This document shows, one piece after another, positions 10,541-19,257 of a stretch of 41,663 nucleotides of DNA. The notes beneath the pieces were generated by a model. The model was given only the letters and a program-made list of their open reading frames with translations, was not told the DNA's origin and did not search any database. The translations under genes were made by a program, and so were the position numbers. Every line of letters starts with the position of its first letter. Within the stretch, counting starts at the first letter, position 1. Location: NCBI GenBank assembly GCA_026785685.1, contig JAJAZN010000267.1:1-41663 (forward strand). The letters are read 5' to 3'. The DNA comes from Thermoleophilia bacterium. GTDB taxonomy: Bacteria; Actinomycetota; Thermoleophilia; Gaiellales; Gaiellaceae.

Positions 10541-11745
10541 GGCGCACGGCCGCGATCCCGGCCGGAGTAGCCACGCTTGTTCTCACTGCGGTGGCTTGTG
10601 CACTTGCCTGGCAGACCGATTCTCCCCTTGTGCCGGTGCAGGGAGGCAAGGTCGAGGGCACGGCCCCGTGGTTCCTCGCGCTTCTGCTTGGGGCGTTCGC
10701 GACGTATCTCGTCGCCCTCGCCGCCCTCAGAACGGTGCCGGCTTCCACTAGGGCCGCGATCTTCCTCGCTGCGGCGATCCAGCTCGTTCCGGTGGCGGCG
10801 CCGCTGCTCCTCTCGACGGACGCCTGGTCGTACTGGTCGTACGGCTGGATCGGCTCCACCGGAGGCGGAAACCCGTACACCGAGGCGCCCGAGGAGTTTC
10901 CCGCGAACCCCGCTCTCCCCTGGATGGGCAGCGCCTGGATCGACACGACGAGCGTCTACGGGCCGGCGTTCTCGATCGCGTCGGAGCCGCTTGCGATCCT
11001 CGCAGGCGACTCCGAGGACGTCGCCGCGTGGACGTACAAAGCACTAGCGGCTCTCGCCACTCTCACGGCGGCACTCCTCGCCGGTCGCCTCTCGCGGCGG
11101 AAGGTGTTTGCGGTCGCATTCGTCGGCTGGAATCCCCTCCTCGCCATCCATGCTGCGGGAGGAGGACACAACGATGCCTGGGTCGGCGCCCTGATTCTGG
11201 CAGCGCTCGCGCTGTCGGCCTCACGACGCCTGCAGGCCGCGGGCGTCATGTGGGTGCTCGCAGTCACGATCAAGTGGGTACCGATCCTGTTCCTTGCTCT
11301 CCGAGCCGCCGAAGCACGAGCGACCGGTCGTCGCACCGGGCATCGCGGTTTCGCAATCGCAGCTGTTGCCGTTGCGACGGTCGCGACGGGTCTCTACGGC
11401 CCGGCCTGGCCGCTCGCGATCTTCCCGCTCGCCGGAAATGCCGCTCTCGAGACGAGCTACGCCTTCCCCCATCGGCTGGAGCAACTCGGCGTGCCGGGCG
11501 GTCTCGCGCTCTGTCTCGCGGTTGCGGCGTTCGTGATCGGATTCGCATGGCTGCTGCGTGAGGCGAACCAGGGTCGCGCCCGTCTTGGCCTCGCGGCCTG
11601 TCTCGTGCTCGTCACGACGCCGTATCTTGCGGTCTGGTACCTCGCCTGGGCCGTTCCGCTTGCGGCAGCCGACGACGACCGAGCGGCGCTCGCCGCATGC
11701 CTCGTCCTCTGTCTGTATCTGCTCCCTCAAACAATTACGGTCTAG
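10537..11745 (+). CDS. GT87/DUF2029-like membrane glycosyltransferase
   Basis: Multi-TM, DAWSYWSYG...GGGHNDAWVGALIL...AVTIKWVPILFLAL; overlaps PBP gene by 4 nt. Confidence 0.7.
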   Translation: MRRTAAIPAGVATLVLTAVACALAWQTDSPLVPVQGGKVEGTAPWFLALLLGAFATYLVALAALRTVPASTRAAIFLAAAIQLVPVAAPLLLSTDAWSYWSYGWIGSTGGGNPYTEAPEEFPANPALPWMGSAWIDTTSVYGPAFSIASEPLAILAGDSEDVAAWTYKALAALATLTAALLAGRLSRRKVFAVAFVGWNPLLAIHAAGGGHNDAWVGALILAALALSASRRLQAAGVMWVLAVTIKWVPILFLALRAAEARATGRRTGHRGFAIAAVAVATVATGLYGPAWPLAIFPLAGNAALETSYAFPHRLEQLGVPGGLALCLAVAAFVIGFAWLLREANQGRARLGLAACLVLVTTPYLAVWYLAWAVPLAAADDDRAALAACLVLCLYLLPQTITV

Positions 11746-11769
11746 ACCACTAAAGGACTAGACCTTTTT
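11739..11769. terminator. Shared hairpin terminator between convergent genes
   Basis: GGTCTAG(11739-11745)-12 nt-CTAGACC(11758-11764)-TTTTT; arms contain both TAG stop codons. Confidence 0.75.
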
Positions 11770-13179
11770 ACGTAGGATGACGATGCCGTCCTCGCGTCGT
11801 ACAACGGTCCAACCACCACTCCGTCGAAGCCGATCGTAGGCGCCGGCGAAGCGTCTGCCGGGAGCGTTGTCGCGGTAGCTCGGCCTGGTCAGGTCGAGCG
11901 CGATCCACGTCGCCTCGCGGAGGACGGGGAAGCTGAAGATCCGTTGCCGCTCGGAGAGATGGGCTCCCAGGGTGTTTGTCGCGCTGACCGGGGCGCCGGG
12001 AGGGATCACCCGGAGAACGCGGGCAGCAGTGCGATCGTGAGCCGTTATGACGTGAGCGTCCGCCGCCAGCGTGGAGCCAAGGGGGACATGGGCCCAGATC
12101 GGTAGGGGGCCGAGCACGACTCCCGAACCGACGACGAGGAGAACGAGCGCCGTCGCGAGGGCGGTCGAGGCGCCGGGCCACCGCCGCTTGATCCGGCTGG
12201 CTCCGAGAACGGCAGCGGCGACGAGCCCCGGAATCGCGCCGGCCGTGTAGTGAAAGTGAATCGATGTCTGCGTCGGCGTATCCGAGAGGAGGTTGATCGC
12301 GACCTCGGGCAGCGCCGACGCCGCAAGCAGCGGCGAGAGGAGCGAGAGGCCGCCGAGCGGGGCGAGCAGATCGATGAGATACGTGAGATCGCGGTGTTCG
12401 GCGAGGGCCTGCACCAGCCGTAGCGGATGCTCGAACGCCCCGCGCACGATGCCGGCCGGCGATCCTCCAACAGACGCGTAGCGTCCTTCGAAAGGCGACC
12501 CGCCGCCCGGAGCGAACGCCGGAACGATGATTGCCGTGGCGAGCACCGCGATGACGGTGCCTGCCCCAAAAATCAGGGCGCCCGCCCGCTTTCGACCGTG
12601 TGCAATCGCGTACCAGAGCCCGAGCATCGCAACGACGAGGCCGATCTGTTCCTTCGTGAGACAGGCGGCTCCGGCGCAAAGCGCAAACGGCAACAGCCGA
12701 TCCTCGTCGAGGAACCAGATCGCTGCAAGGAGGAGGGGTGTGGCGAACGCAACGGGATGGAAGTCGTCGACGACGAGCCACTGGGTCGGGGGGTAGAGCA
12801 GGTAGACGACGCCGAAAACGAGCCCTGCTCGGTCGCTTCCGAGGTGCTTCCTCGCGAGCAGATAGACGGGAACCGCGCCGAGGGCGACGGCAACGGCCTG
12901 CGCGACAAGAAGGAGCTCGGGGCTGGGCCAGATCCACCAGAGCGGGACGAGGAGGACGACAATCGGGTCGAAATGGGCACCGAGGCGGGAGATCTGCTCG
13001 CCGTTCACATCGGTGATCTCGAGAAAGCGGCCGTTCGCAGTCGACCAGACGACCTGGGTCAGATTGCCGACATCGAAGCGCCCCGTCTCGAACGCTCGCT
13101 GCTGGAGCACCGAGAGTGAGGACATGCCCACGCAGAAAGCGCCGACCGCAATCCACAAAAGGCTCCGAGGACGCGTCAT
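11758..13179 (-). CDS. DUF2079 membrane protein
   Basis: LQQRAFETGRFDVGNLTQVVWSTANGRFLEITDVNGEQISRLGAHFDPIVVLLVPLWWIWPSPELLLVAQ. Confidence 0.85.
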   Translation of the reverse strand: MTRPRSLLWIAVGAFCVGMSSLSVLQQRAFETGRFDVGNLTQVVWSTANGRFLEITDVNGEQISRLGAHFDPIVVLLVPLWWIWPSPELLLVAQAVAVALGAVPVYLLARKHLGSDRAGLVFGVVYLLYPPTQWLVVDDFHPVAFATPLLLAAIWFLDEDRLLPFALCAGAACLTKEQIGLVVAMLGLWYAIAHGRKRAGALIFGAGTVIAVLATAIIVPAFAPGGGSPFEGRYASVGGSPAGIVRGAFEHPLRLVQALAEHRDLTYLIDLLAPLGGLSLLSPLLAASALPEVAINLLSDTPTQTSIHFHYTAGAIPGLVAAAVLGASRIKRRWPGASTALATALVLLVVGSGVVLGPLPIWAHVPLGSTLAADAHVITAHDRTAARVLRVIPPGAPVSATNTLGAHLSERQRIFSFPVLREATWIALDLTRPSYRDNAPGRRFAGAYDRLRRSGGWTVVRREDGIVILRKKV

Positions 13180-14252
13180 GCCGCGGCGATCGCTCGCTCG
13201 ACGACTGCCCGCCAGCGGAGCCCGAGCGTTGTTTCGTCGGCCCGCTCCACGTACGTTTGACGCCCTGCGGCTCCGATTCGAGCACGGGTCTCGTGGTCAC
13301 GAGCCAGAAGCCGGACCGCCTGTGCGAGGGCGGTCGGGTCGCCGGGTGGGACGAGAAGCGCGTCTCGTCCGTCGGCGAGCAACTCGCGCGCCGCGGGTGT
13401 GTCGGCCGTAACCAGGGGAGTCGCGCAGGCGAGTGCCTGAAAGGCCTTGTTCGGAATCACGCGTGCCGCCTTGGCGCCGGAGCCGAAGATCCCAAGCGCG
13501 CACCCGGCTGCCTGAATCTCGGCCGGCAGGTCGGCGTACTCGACCCACGGAGCCCAGTCGACGTTGCCTCCACGCGTCGCGAGGAGCGACTCGAGCTGAC
13601 CGCTACCGATGACCCGGAACGTGATCTCGGGTGCAAGCTCGGCCGCTGCGAGGATCGTCTCCAGCCCGTGGAGCGGGATGAGCTTTCCGACAAAAAGCGC
13701 ATGAAACCGCCGCTCAGGCTGCCACCCCGGGTGGAACAACCTGTCCTCCGCTCCCACAAAACACACCTCGAGACGATCTGCGGCCAGCCCGAATTCCTCA
13801 CGGAAGAACCGGGCGTGAGCGTCTGTGTCGGCGACGACGACATCGGCTCGCCGAAACGCCCGTCGGTCGACGAGGTGCACGATTCCCGCAGCGGTCGATC
13901 CCTGTCGAAACCTGCCACGATCACCCACGACCGTGTCGTGGAGGGAGACGAGCGGGTTGAAGATCACCGGCCGACCACGCGCCACCCGCTTCGCGGCAGG
14001 GAGGTCGAAGTGACCCGGATACCCGACGATCAGGGCGTCAGCGTCACGACCGACATCGCCGGTATGGCGAAGGCTGCGCTCGGCTTCAGCGACCCGCAAC
14101 ATCTGTCGGAACCCGACCTTCCAGTTGTGCCGCCGCTCCCAGACCGGACGGTGTTGCTCGATCACCTCGACGCCGGTGGCGCGCAACGCGGAGATCACCT
14201 GAGCGTTGCGAGGGTAGGCCCGATCGTAGGTTCCGAAATAGAGGACGCGCAC
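13176..14252 (-). CDS. GT-B glycosyltransferase (group 1/4 family)
   Basis: FVGKLIPLHGLETILAAAELAP...RVIPNKAFQALACATPLVTADTPAARELL; ATGA overlap with downstream DUF2079 gene. Confidence 0.88.
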   Translation of the reverse strand: MRVLYFGTYDRAYPRNAQVISALRATGVEVIEQHRPVWERRHNWKVGFRQMLRVAEAERSLRHTGDVGRDADALIVGYPGHFDLPAAKRVARGRPVIFNPLVSLHDTVVGDRGRFRQGSTAAGIVHLVDRRAFRRADVVVADTDAHARFFREEFGLAADRLEVCFVGAEDRLFHPGWQPERRFHALFVGKLIPLHGLETILAAAELAPEITFRVIGSGQLESLLATRGGNVDWAPWVEYADLPAEIQAAGCALGIFGSGAKAARVIPNKAFQALACATPLVTADTPAARELLADGRDALLVPPGDPTALAQAVRLLARDHETRARIGAAGRQTYVERADETTLGLRWRAVVERAIAAA

Positions 14253-14261
14253 GTCAGCGCA

Positions 14262-15200
14262 CTACCGCAGCACTTCGTCGACGAACCGGCCGGCCCGATC
14301 GGGCGCGCCGGAGCGCTCCTCGTGGTGACTTGTGATCAATTCCGAGAGGAGACCGAGCGACAGCAACTGGATTCCGACCACGACGAGCAGCACCCCGAGT
14401 GTGAGCAGAGGTCGCTGTCCGATCGCGTCACCGGTCAGCTTGACAACTGTCAGATAGAGCAGAATCGCGAACCCGAGTGCCCCCGCGGCGAGTCCGAGGC
14501 CACCGAAGAGATGGAGCGGGCGGTGGCTGTAGCGTCCCATGAACGTCACCGTGAGGAGATCCAGAAACCCGCGCACGTAGCGCTCGACACCGTAGTTCGA
14601 GCTTCCGTGCTCGCGTGGCCGATGATTCACCGGGAGCTCCGTGACCCGGTACCCGCGGTAGTGGGCGAGGACGGGGATGTAGCGGTGGAGCTCGCCGTAG
14701 AGGTTGAGCCCATCGAGGACATCGGCGCGGTATGCCTTGAGACCGCAGTTCATATCGTGCAGTCGAATCCCCGAGACCCTTCCCGCGACGGCATTGAAGA
14801 GCTTCGACGGGATACGACGCGTCAGCGGATCGCGCCGTTTCGTCTTCCAGCCCGTAACGAGGTCGTACCCCTCGTCGAGCCGGGCGAGAAGCCGAGGGAT
14901 CTCGGCGGGATCGTCCTGGAGGTCTCCGTCGATCGTCACGACGATGTCTCCGCCGGCCTCCTTGAATCCTGCGTCGAGCGCGGCAGCCTTACCGAAGTTC
15001 CGTCGGAAACGTACCGCACGAACGTTGTCGTTCGCGGCATGCAGGTGGGTCAGCGCGGCGAACGTCCCGTCCGTGGAGCCGTCATCGACGAACACGGCCT
15101 CCCACGCGAGCCCCTCACCGAGGAACGTGGCCGAGAGCTCGTCATAGAGCAGCGCGACGCTTCGCTCCTCGTTGTGCACGGGAATGACGACCGAGATCAC
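14262..15200 (-). CDS. GT2 glycosyltransferase, DPM1/GtrB-like with C-terminal TM helices
   Basis: ISVVIPVHNEERSVALLYDEL...VDDGSTDGT...RNFGKAAALDAGF...IDGDLQDDPAEIPRLL. Confidence 0.92.
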   Translation of the reverse strand: MISVVIPVHNEERSVALLYDELSATFLGEGLAWEAVFVDDGSTDGTFAALTHLHAANDNVRAVRFRRNFGKAAALDAGFKEAGGDIVVTIDGDLQDDPAEIPRLLARLDEGYDLVTGWKTKRRDPLTRRIPSKLFNAVAGRVSGIRLHDMNCGLKAYRADVLDGLNLYGELHRYIPVLAHYRGYRVTELPVNHRPREHGSSNYGVERYVRGFLDLLTVTFMGRYSHRPLHLFGGLGLAAGALGFAILLYLTVVKLTGDAIGQRPLLTLGVLLVVVGIQLLSLGLLSELITSHHEERSGAPDRAGRFVDEVLR

Positions 15201-15241
15201 GACGCGAGGGTACCCCGTCCGCCTGGTGTAGCGTGAGATTC

Positions 15242-16432
15242 GTGAGCAACCTGCTTTCAGTGGACGAGGCTCTTGCCCTCATTCTCGCGCGCGTAGAAAC
15301 GCTTCCTGCCGAGCGGGTCATGCTCGCAGCTGCAGCGACCCGGGTGAGCGCCGAAACCGTCGTCTCGGCGGTCGACGTCCCCCCCTTCCGGAGCTCGTCG
15401 ATGGACGGGTACGCCGTCCGGTCTGTGGATCTCCCCGGCACGTTGGCCATCGTCGATCACTCCGCGGCGGGTCGACCGTCGGATGCGACTCTTGGCGCGA
15501 ACCAGGCGATCGAGATCTCGACAGGGGCCGTTGTCCCGGAGGGTGCCGATACGGTCGTTCCGGTGGAGCGGGTCGAGGTGACAGGAGACACGGTGACGAT
15601 CCCGGAGCCCGTGCCGACACGTGACAACATTCGCGAGCCCGGCGGAGACGTTCGGATCGGGTCGGCCCTCGTCTCACCCGGTGACGTCCTCACGCCTGCC
15701 CGTCTCGGAGCTCTCGCGGCATGCGGGATCGAGAGCGTCATGGCGCATCGCGTACCACGCGTCACGATCGTCGCTACCGGGACGGAGCTTCGGCCCCCCG
15801 GTGAACCTCTGGCACGCGGCCAGATCTACGAATCGAACGGCCTCATGCTCGCGGCCGTACTCGAGGCTGCAGGCGGAGCAGTGACCCGACTCGCGGCCGC
15901 GGAGGATACGGAGGATGCACACGCGGCTTCGCTCGAGCAGGCCCTCGAAGCGGACGTCGTCGTCACGTCGGGCGGAGTATCCGTCGGGCCCCACGATCTC
16001 GTTCGGCTTGTTCAGGCACGCCTCGGCGTCGAGGAGGTCTTCTGGGGCGTGGCAATGCGGCCTGGAAAGCCGCTCGCCTTTGGTTGCCGGGGGCGGACGC
16101 TCGTCTTCGGCTTGCCGGGAAACCCGGTGTCCGCTCTCGTCGGAGCGCTCCTCTTCGTCCGTCCGGCGCTGCTTGCCCTCACCGGTCACACCGACCCGGC
16201 TCCACCGTTTCGGCCGGGTCTCCTGGCGGCTCCGATCTCGCAGCGACCGGAGCGGGACGACTTCGTCCGGGCGCGAGTGACGTGGGGTGAGGACGGTGCG
16301 CTTGTCGAGCCGATCGTCGGCCAGGAATCTCACATGATCGCGCACACGACGGCGGCTACCGGTCTCGCCTGGATTCCCCGTGGGTCGGGATCACTTCCCG
16401 CCGGGTCGCGCGTCCGCTTCCTGCCTCTCTGA
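15242..16432 (+). CDS. moeA: Molybdopterin molybdenumtransferase MoeA (ORF opens at 15233)
   Basis: FRSSSMDGYAVRS...STGAVVPEGADTVVPVE...TSGGVSVGPHDLV...GLPGNPVSALV; GTG 15242 preceded by TAGCGT-N7. Confidence 0.93.
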   Translation: MSNLLSVDEALALILARVETLPAERVMLAAAATRVSAETVVSAVDVPPFRSSSMDGYAVRSVDLPGTLAIVDHSAAGRPSDATLGANQAIEISTGAVVPEGADTVVPVERVEVTGDTVTIPEPVPTRDNIREPGGDVRIGSALVSPGDVLTPARLGALAACGIESVMAHRVPRVTIVATGTELRPPGEPLARGQIYESNGLMLAAVLEAAGGAVTRLAAAEDTEDAHAASLEQALEADVVVTSGGVSVGPHDLVRLVQARLGVEEVFWGVAMRPGKPLAFGCRGRTLVFGLPGNPVSALVGALLFVRPALLALTGHTDPAPPFRPGLLAAPISQRPERDDFVRARVTWGEDGALVEPIVGQESHMIAHTTAATGLAWIPRGSGSLPAGSRVRFLPL

Positions 16433-16655
16433 GCCTGAGTCCACCGTTTTGCGTGATCGCGAGGCGCTCGTCGGGGTCGTCAGGACGTGGGGGATGGGCC
16501 GCGCAGGCTGGTGGCCTGTGGGGCCTCATCCCCCCACGGAGCGCACCGTTCGGGTGGGCACCACCAGAGTCCGAAGAAACGGTGCCCACCCCGACGGGAA
16601 GCGGCCTGGCGAGCCCGACGAGATGCAACGCCCGCGCAAAACGGTGGATTCAGGC
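16433..16655. repeat. 223-bp element with terminal inverted repeats and internal hairpins
   Basis: GCCTGAGTCCACCGTTTTGCG (16433-16453) vs reverse complement of 16635-16655 GCCTGAATCCACCGTTTTGCG (20/21), with weaker similarity continuing inward (CTCGTCGGGnTCGnCAGGnCG); internal perfect stem GGGTGGGCACC/GGTGCCCACCC (16552-16562/16581-16591). Confidence 0.75.
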
Positions 16656-18500
16656 TGAGGCACCCTTGTCGCCAGGGCGCTCCGAGCGTCCTCGCGCAAC
16701 GGGCGTATACCGCCCGGATGCGAGGGCACCGAGCTGTGATGCCACCGCTGCCCAGGCGATGAGCGCGAGCACGGTCGGCCAGGAGACGAAGCCCAGCGTC
16801 ATCAAGGAGACGAGGTACAACGGCGTGTTCAGACCGAGCTCGAGCTGGGTTCCAACCGCAACGAGCGCAAGAGCCGGCCCGGCGAGCCCGATGCCGTACA
16901 GGCAGTCGCGCAGCCAGCCGGCTCCTGTGGCGACCTGCGGTAGCCACAGCCACGCATACAGCGAGGGGACAATGAAGAGCAGGGCATAGGGGCTGATCAC
17001 CGCGGTTGCGATCCCGATCCCTCCGAGCGCGAGGAGCGAGACTGCGTATCCGGCCAGCACCTCCTCCGCCGTTGCTGCGGCCGTTGGGATGAGAACGCGA
17101 CGGGCTCGCCACCAGCCGAACGCGGCGGCGGCGCCGACGAGCGCCAGGCCGACCACCGGCCAGTCCGTGACGGCGGGGCTATCCGGTGGTGGTGGAAGCG
17201 CCGACCCGCGCGGGAAGACACCGGCGAGCGCGCCCACGCCGATCACGAAACCGATCCAGAGCCAGACGCCGAGGCGGGTTCGGAGCGCCCGCCACCCATC
17301 CGAGAGCGGGAGCCGCCGCCGTCGACTGCGTGCAAGGAGGTCGACGACGCCCGCAAGAAAGGGGATCAGTGCGACGAGGAGCACGAACTCGATCGCCCAG
17401 CCGCGAACGATCCGAGACCCGAGGTAGACGTAACCGTTCGTTCCCCCCGCGAGGTCGATGCCGTTGTCCAGTGACGCGAGCACCGATTCGGCGGCGCGAC
17501 CGAGCCTGACGAACTGACGACGATCGAGTTGCGCCGTTGTGTCGGAGGTCGCTTCACCACCTCCGTCGTTCGCGGTCGTGAGACGGAGGGCAGAGATCTC
17601 GCGACCGAGGAATGGAGCCTGCTCGCCGTAGCCGAACGGAATCCCGAGGTTGACGAGCTGCGTGAGCCAGCCGGGGTAGACGGGTGCGGCACCGAGCTCG
17701 TCTTCGACGCGAACATCAGCGGTACGCACGAGCGCCGGCGCAGGTGACCGCGGCGCGAGTCCTGCAATCTCGAGCCGGGGCCTCGCTGACCCCGCGAGGG
17801 CGTCGAGTGACACGACCGCGCGAACCGTGTCGCGCCGCGGCGAGCGCGCCGCGAATCGCTCGGCGCCAAAGCCACCAAACGCGCCGCCATCGGAGGAGAG
17901 GAAGATCAACGTGTGCTCCGGTGTCGGGCGCCTTGCGATCGTGCCGAGCCGCCCGTATCCCCGCTCGATCTCGATCAGTGCTGCCGTTCCCGACGCATTG
18001 TCGTTCGCGCCAGGACCGCTGCCGATGTTGTCGCGGTGCGCGAGGAAGAGGATTGCATCGGTGCTCGCGCCGGGGATGACCGTGACGAGGTTTCGGAGTC
18101 GCACCGTCCCGAGCCCGGGAATCGTTTCATCCCATGCGTCTTCTGTCGTGGGAAGGCCGTACAGGGCGAGCCTTTCCTTCACCCAGCCCGCTGCGCCCAG
18201 GGCACCCTCCGTCCCCGGCTCGCGGTCAGGGAAGTCCCTCGCCAGCTCTGTCGCGAGCTGGGTGGCCGAGCCACCGTCGAACGCCGGCGGAAGGGTCGAG
18301 GCGGGGAATGGGCCTGGCGTCGCGATCGTGAACGCGAGCACGAGGAGGGGAACGACGAGGAGCAGGCTCGCTCCTCGAACGATGGCGCCGTTGATGGGCT
18401 GGTCGGAATTTCGCCGCCGGGTGCGCCGCCGAGACCGTGCAGCAGGCCGATCGGAGGGCGGTCTCCGGCCTTGCCTCCTCGCTGAATCAGGGGTCACCAC
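16650..18500 (-). CDS. M28 family metallopeptidase with C-terminal transmembrane region
   Basis: ILFLAHRDNIGSGPGANDNASGTAALIEIERGYG...HTLIFLSSDGGAFGGFGAERFA; probable GTG start near 18497-18500. Confidence 0.82.
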   Translation of the reverse strand: MVTPDSARRQGRRPPSDRPAARSRRRTRRRNSDQPINGAIVRGASLLLVVPLLVLAFTIATPGPFPASTLPPAFDGGSATQLATELARDFPDREPGTEGALGAAGWVKERLALYGLPTTEDAWDETIPGLGTVRLRNLVTVIPGASTDAILFLAHRDNIGSGPGANDNASGTAALIEIERGYGRLGTIARRPTPEHTLIFLSSDGGAFGGFGAERFAARSPRRDTVRAVVSLDALAGSARPRLEIAGLAPRSPAPALVRTADVRVEDELGAAPVYPGWLTQLVNLGIPFGYGEQAPFLGREISALRLTTANDGGGEATSDTTAQLDRRQFVRLGRAAESVLASLDNGIDLAGGTNGYVYLGSRIVRGWAIEFVLLVALIPFLAGVVDLLARSRRRRLPLSDGWRALRTRLGVWLWIGFVIGVGALAGVFPRGSALPPPPDSPAVTDWPVVGLALVGAAAAFGWWRARRVLIPTAAATAEEVLAGYAVSLLALGGIGIATAVISPYALLFIVPSLYAWLWLPQVATGAGWLRDCLYGIGLAGPALALVAVGTQLELGLNTPLYLVSLMTLGFVSWPTVLALIAWAAVASQLGALASGRYTPVARGRSERPGDKGASA

Positions 18501-18558
18501 GACGGGGGCTATAGTACGACCTCCCGGACCCGTAGCCCCGTGGCGTGTGACACCGACG

Positions 18559-19257
18559 ATGCCCGAGACCTCAACCATCCTGCTCGTCGACGACGAGGAA
18601 GCTATCCAGAAGCTCCTCACCTACCCGCTCGAGCGAGACGGGTATCGCGTCGTTCCGGCCTGGGACGGCGAGGAGGCACTTAGGCGCTTCGGCGAGGAAG
18701 AGATCGACCTCGTCGTGCTCGACATCATGCTCCCGAAACTCGACGGCCTCGAGGTCTGCAAGCGCCTCCGGGCCGAAAGTACCGTTCCGATCATCATGCT
18801 CACCGCTCGGGATGACGAGCTCGACAAGGTGCTCGGGCTCGAGCTCGGAGCGGACGACTACATCACGAAGCCGTTCCTGATCCGTGAGTTCCGGAGCCGG
18901 GTCAGGGCTGTCCTGCGCCGTGCTGCGACACCGCATCTCGGCGGAAAGCGCGAGGAGACGATCGATCGCGGCGACGTCAAGATCGATCTGCCGCGACGGA
19001 CGGTCGAGGTACGAGGCGAGCTCGTCCAGTTGACATTTGTCGAATTCGAGCTGCTCGCTCTGCTCGCGGCAAACCCCGGTGTCGTCTACTCGCGCCGACA
19101 GCTCCTCGAACGGCTCCGTGGAGGGGCCGACTATCGCGAGCCACGCACCATCGACGTCCACGTCCGGCACCTGCGCGAGAAGATCGAGGTCGAGTCCCGC
19201 GAACCGGAGCTGATTCTCACGGTCCGTGGCGCCGGATACCGCTTCCGCGACGGATGA
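18559..19257 (+). CDS. OmpR/PhoB-type response regulator
   Basis: ILLVDDEEAIQKLL...DLVVLDIMLPKLDGLEVCKRLR...ELGADDYITKPF; winged-helix DNA-binding domain YREPRTIDVHVRHLREKIE. Confidence 0.96.
   Translation: MPETSTILLVDDEEAIQKLLTYPLERDGYRVVPAWDGEEALRRFGEEEIDLVVLDIMLPKLDGLEVCKRLRAESTVPIIMLTARDDELDKVLGLELGADDYITKPFLIREFRSRVRAVLRRAATPHLGGKREETIDRGDVKIDLPRRTVEVRGELVQLTFVEFELLALLAANPGVVYSRRQLLERLRGGADYREPRTIDVHVRHLREKIEVESREPELILTVRGAGYRFRDG

Noticed and set aside
13116-15236. 706-aa plus-strand ORF opposite the glycosyltransferases
   Set aside because: Low-complexity charged shadow ORF; the minus-strand GT motifs are convincing.
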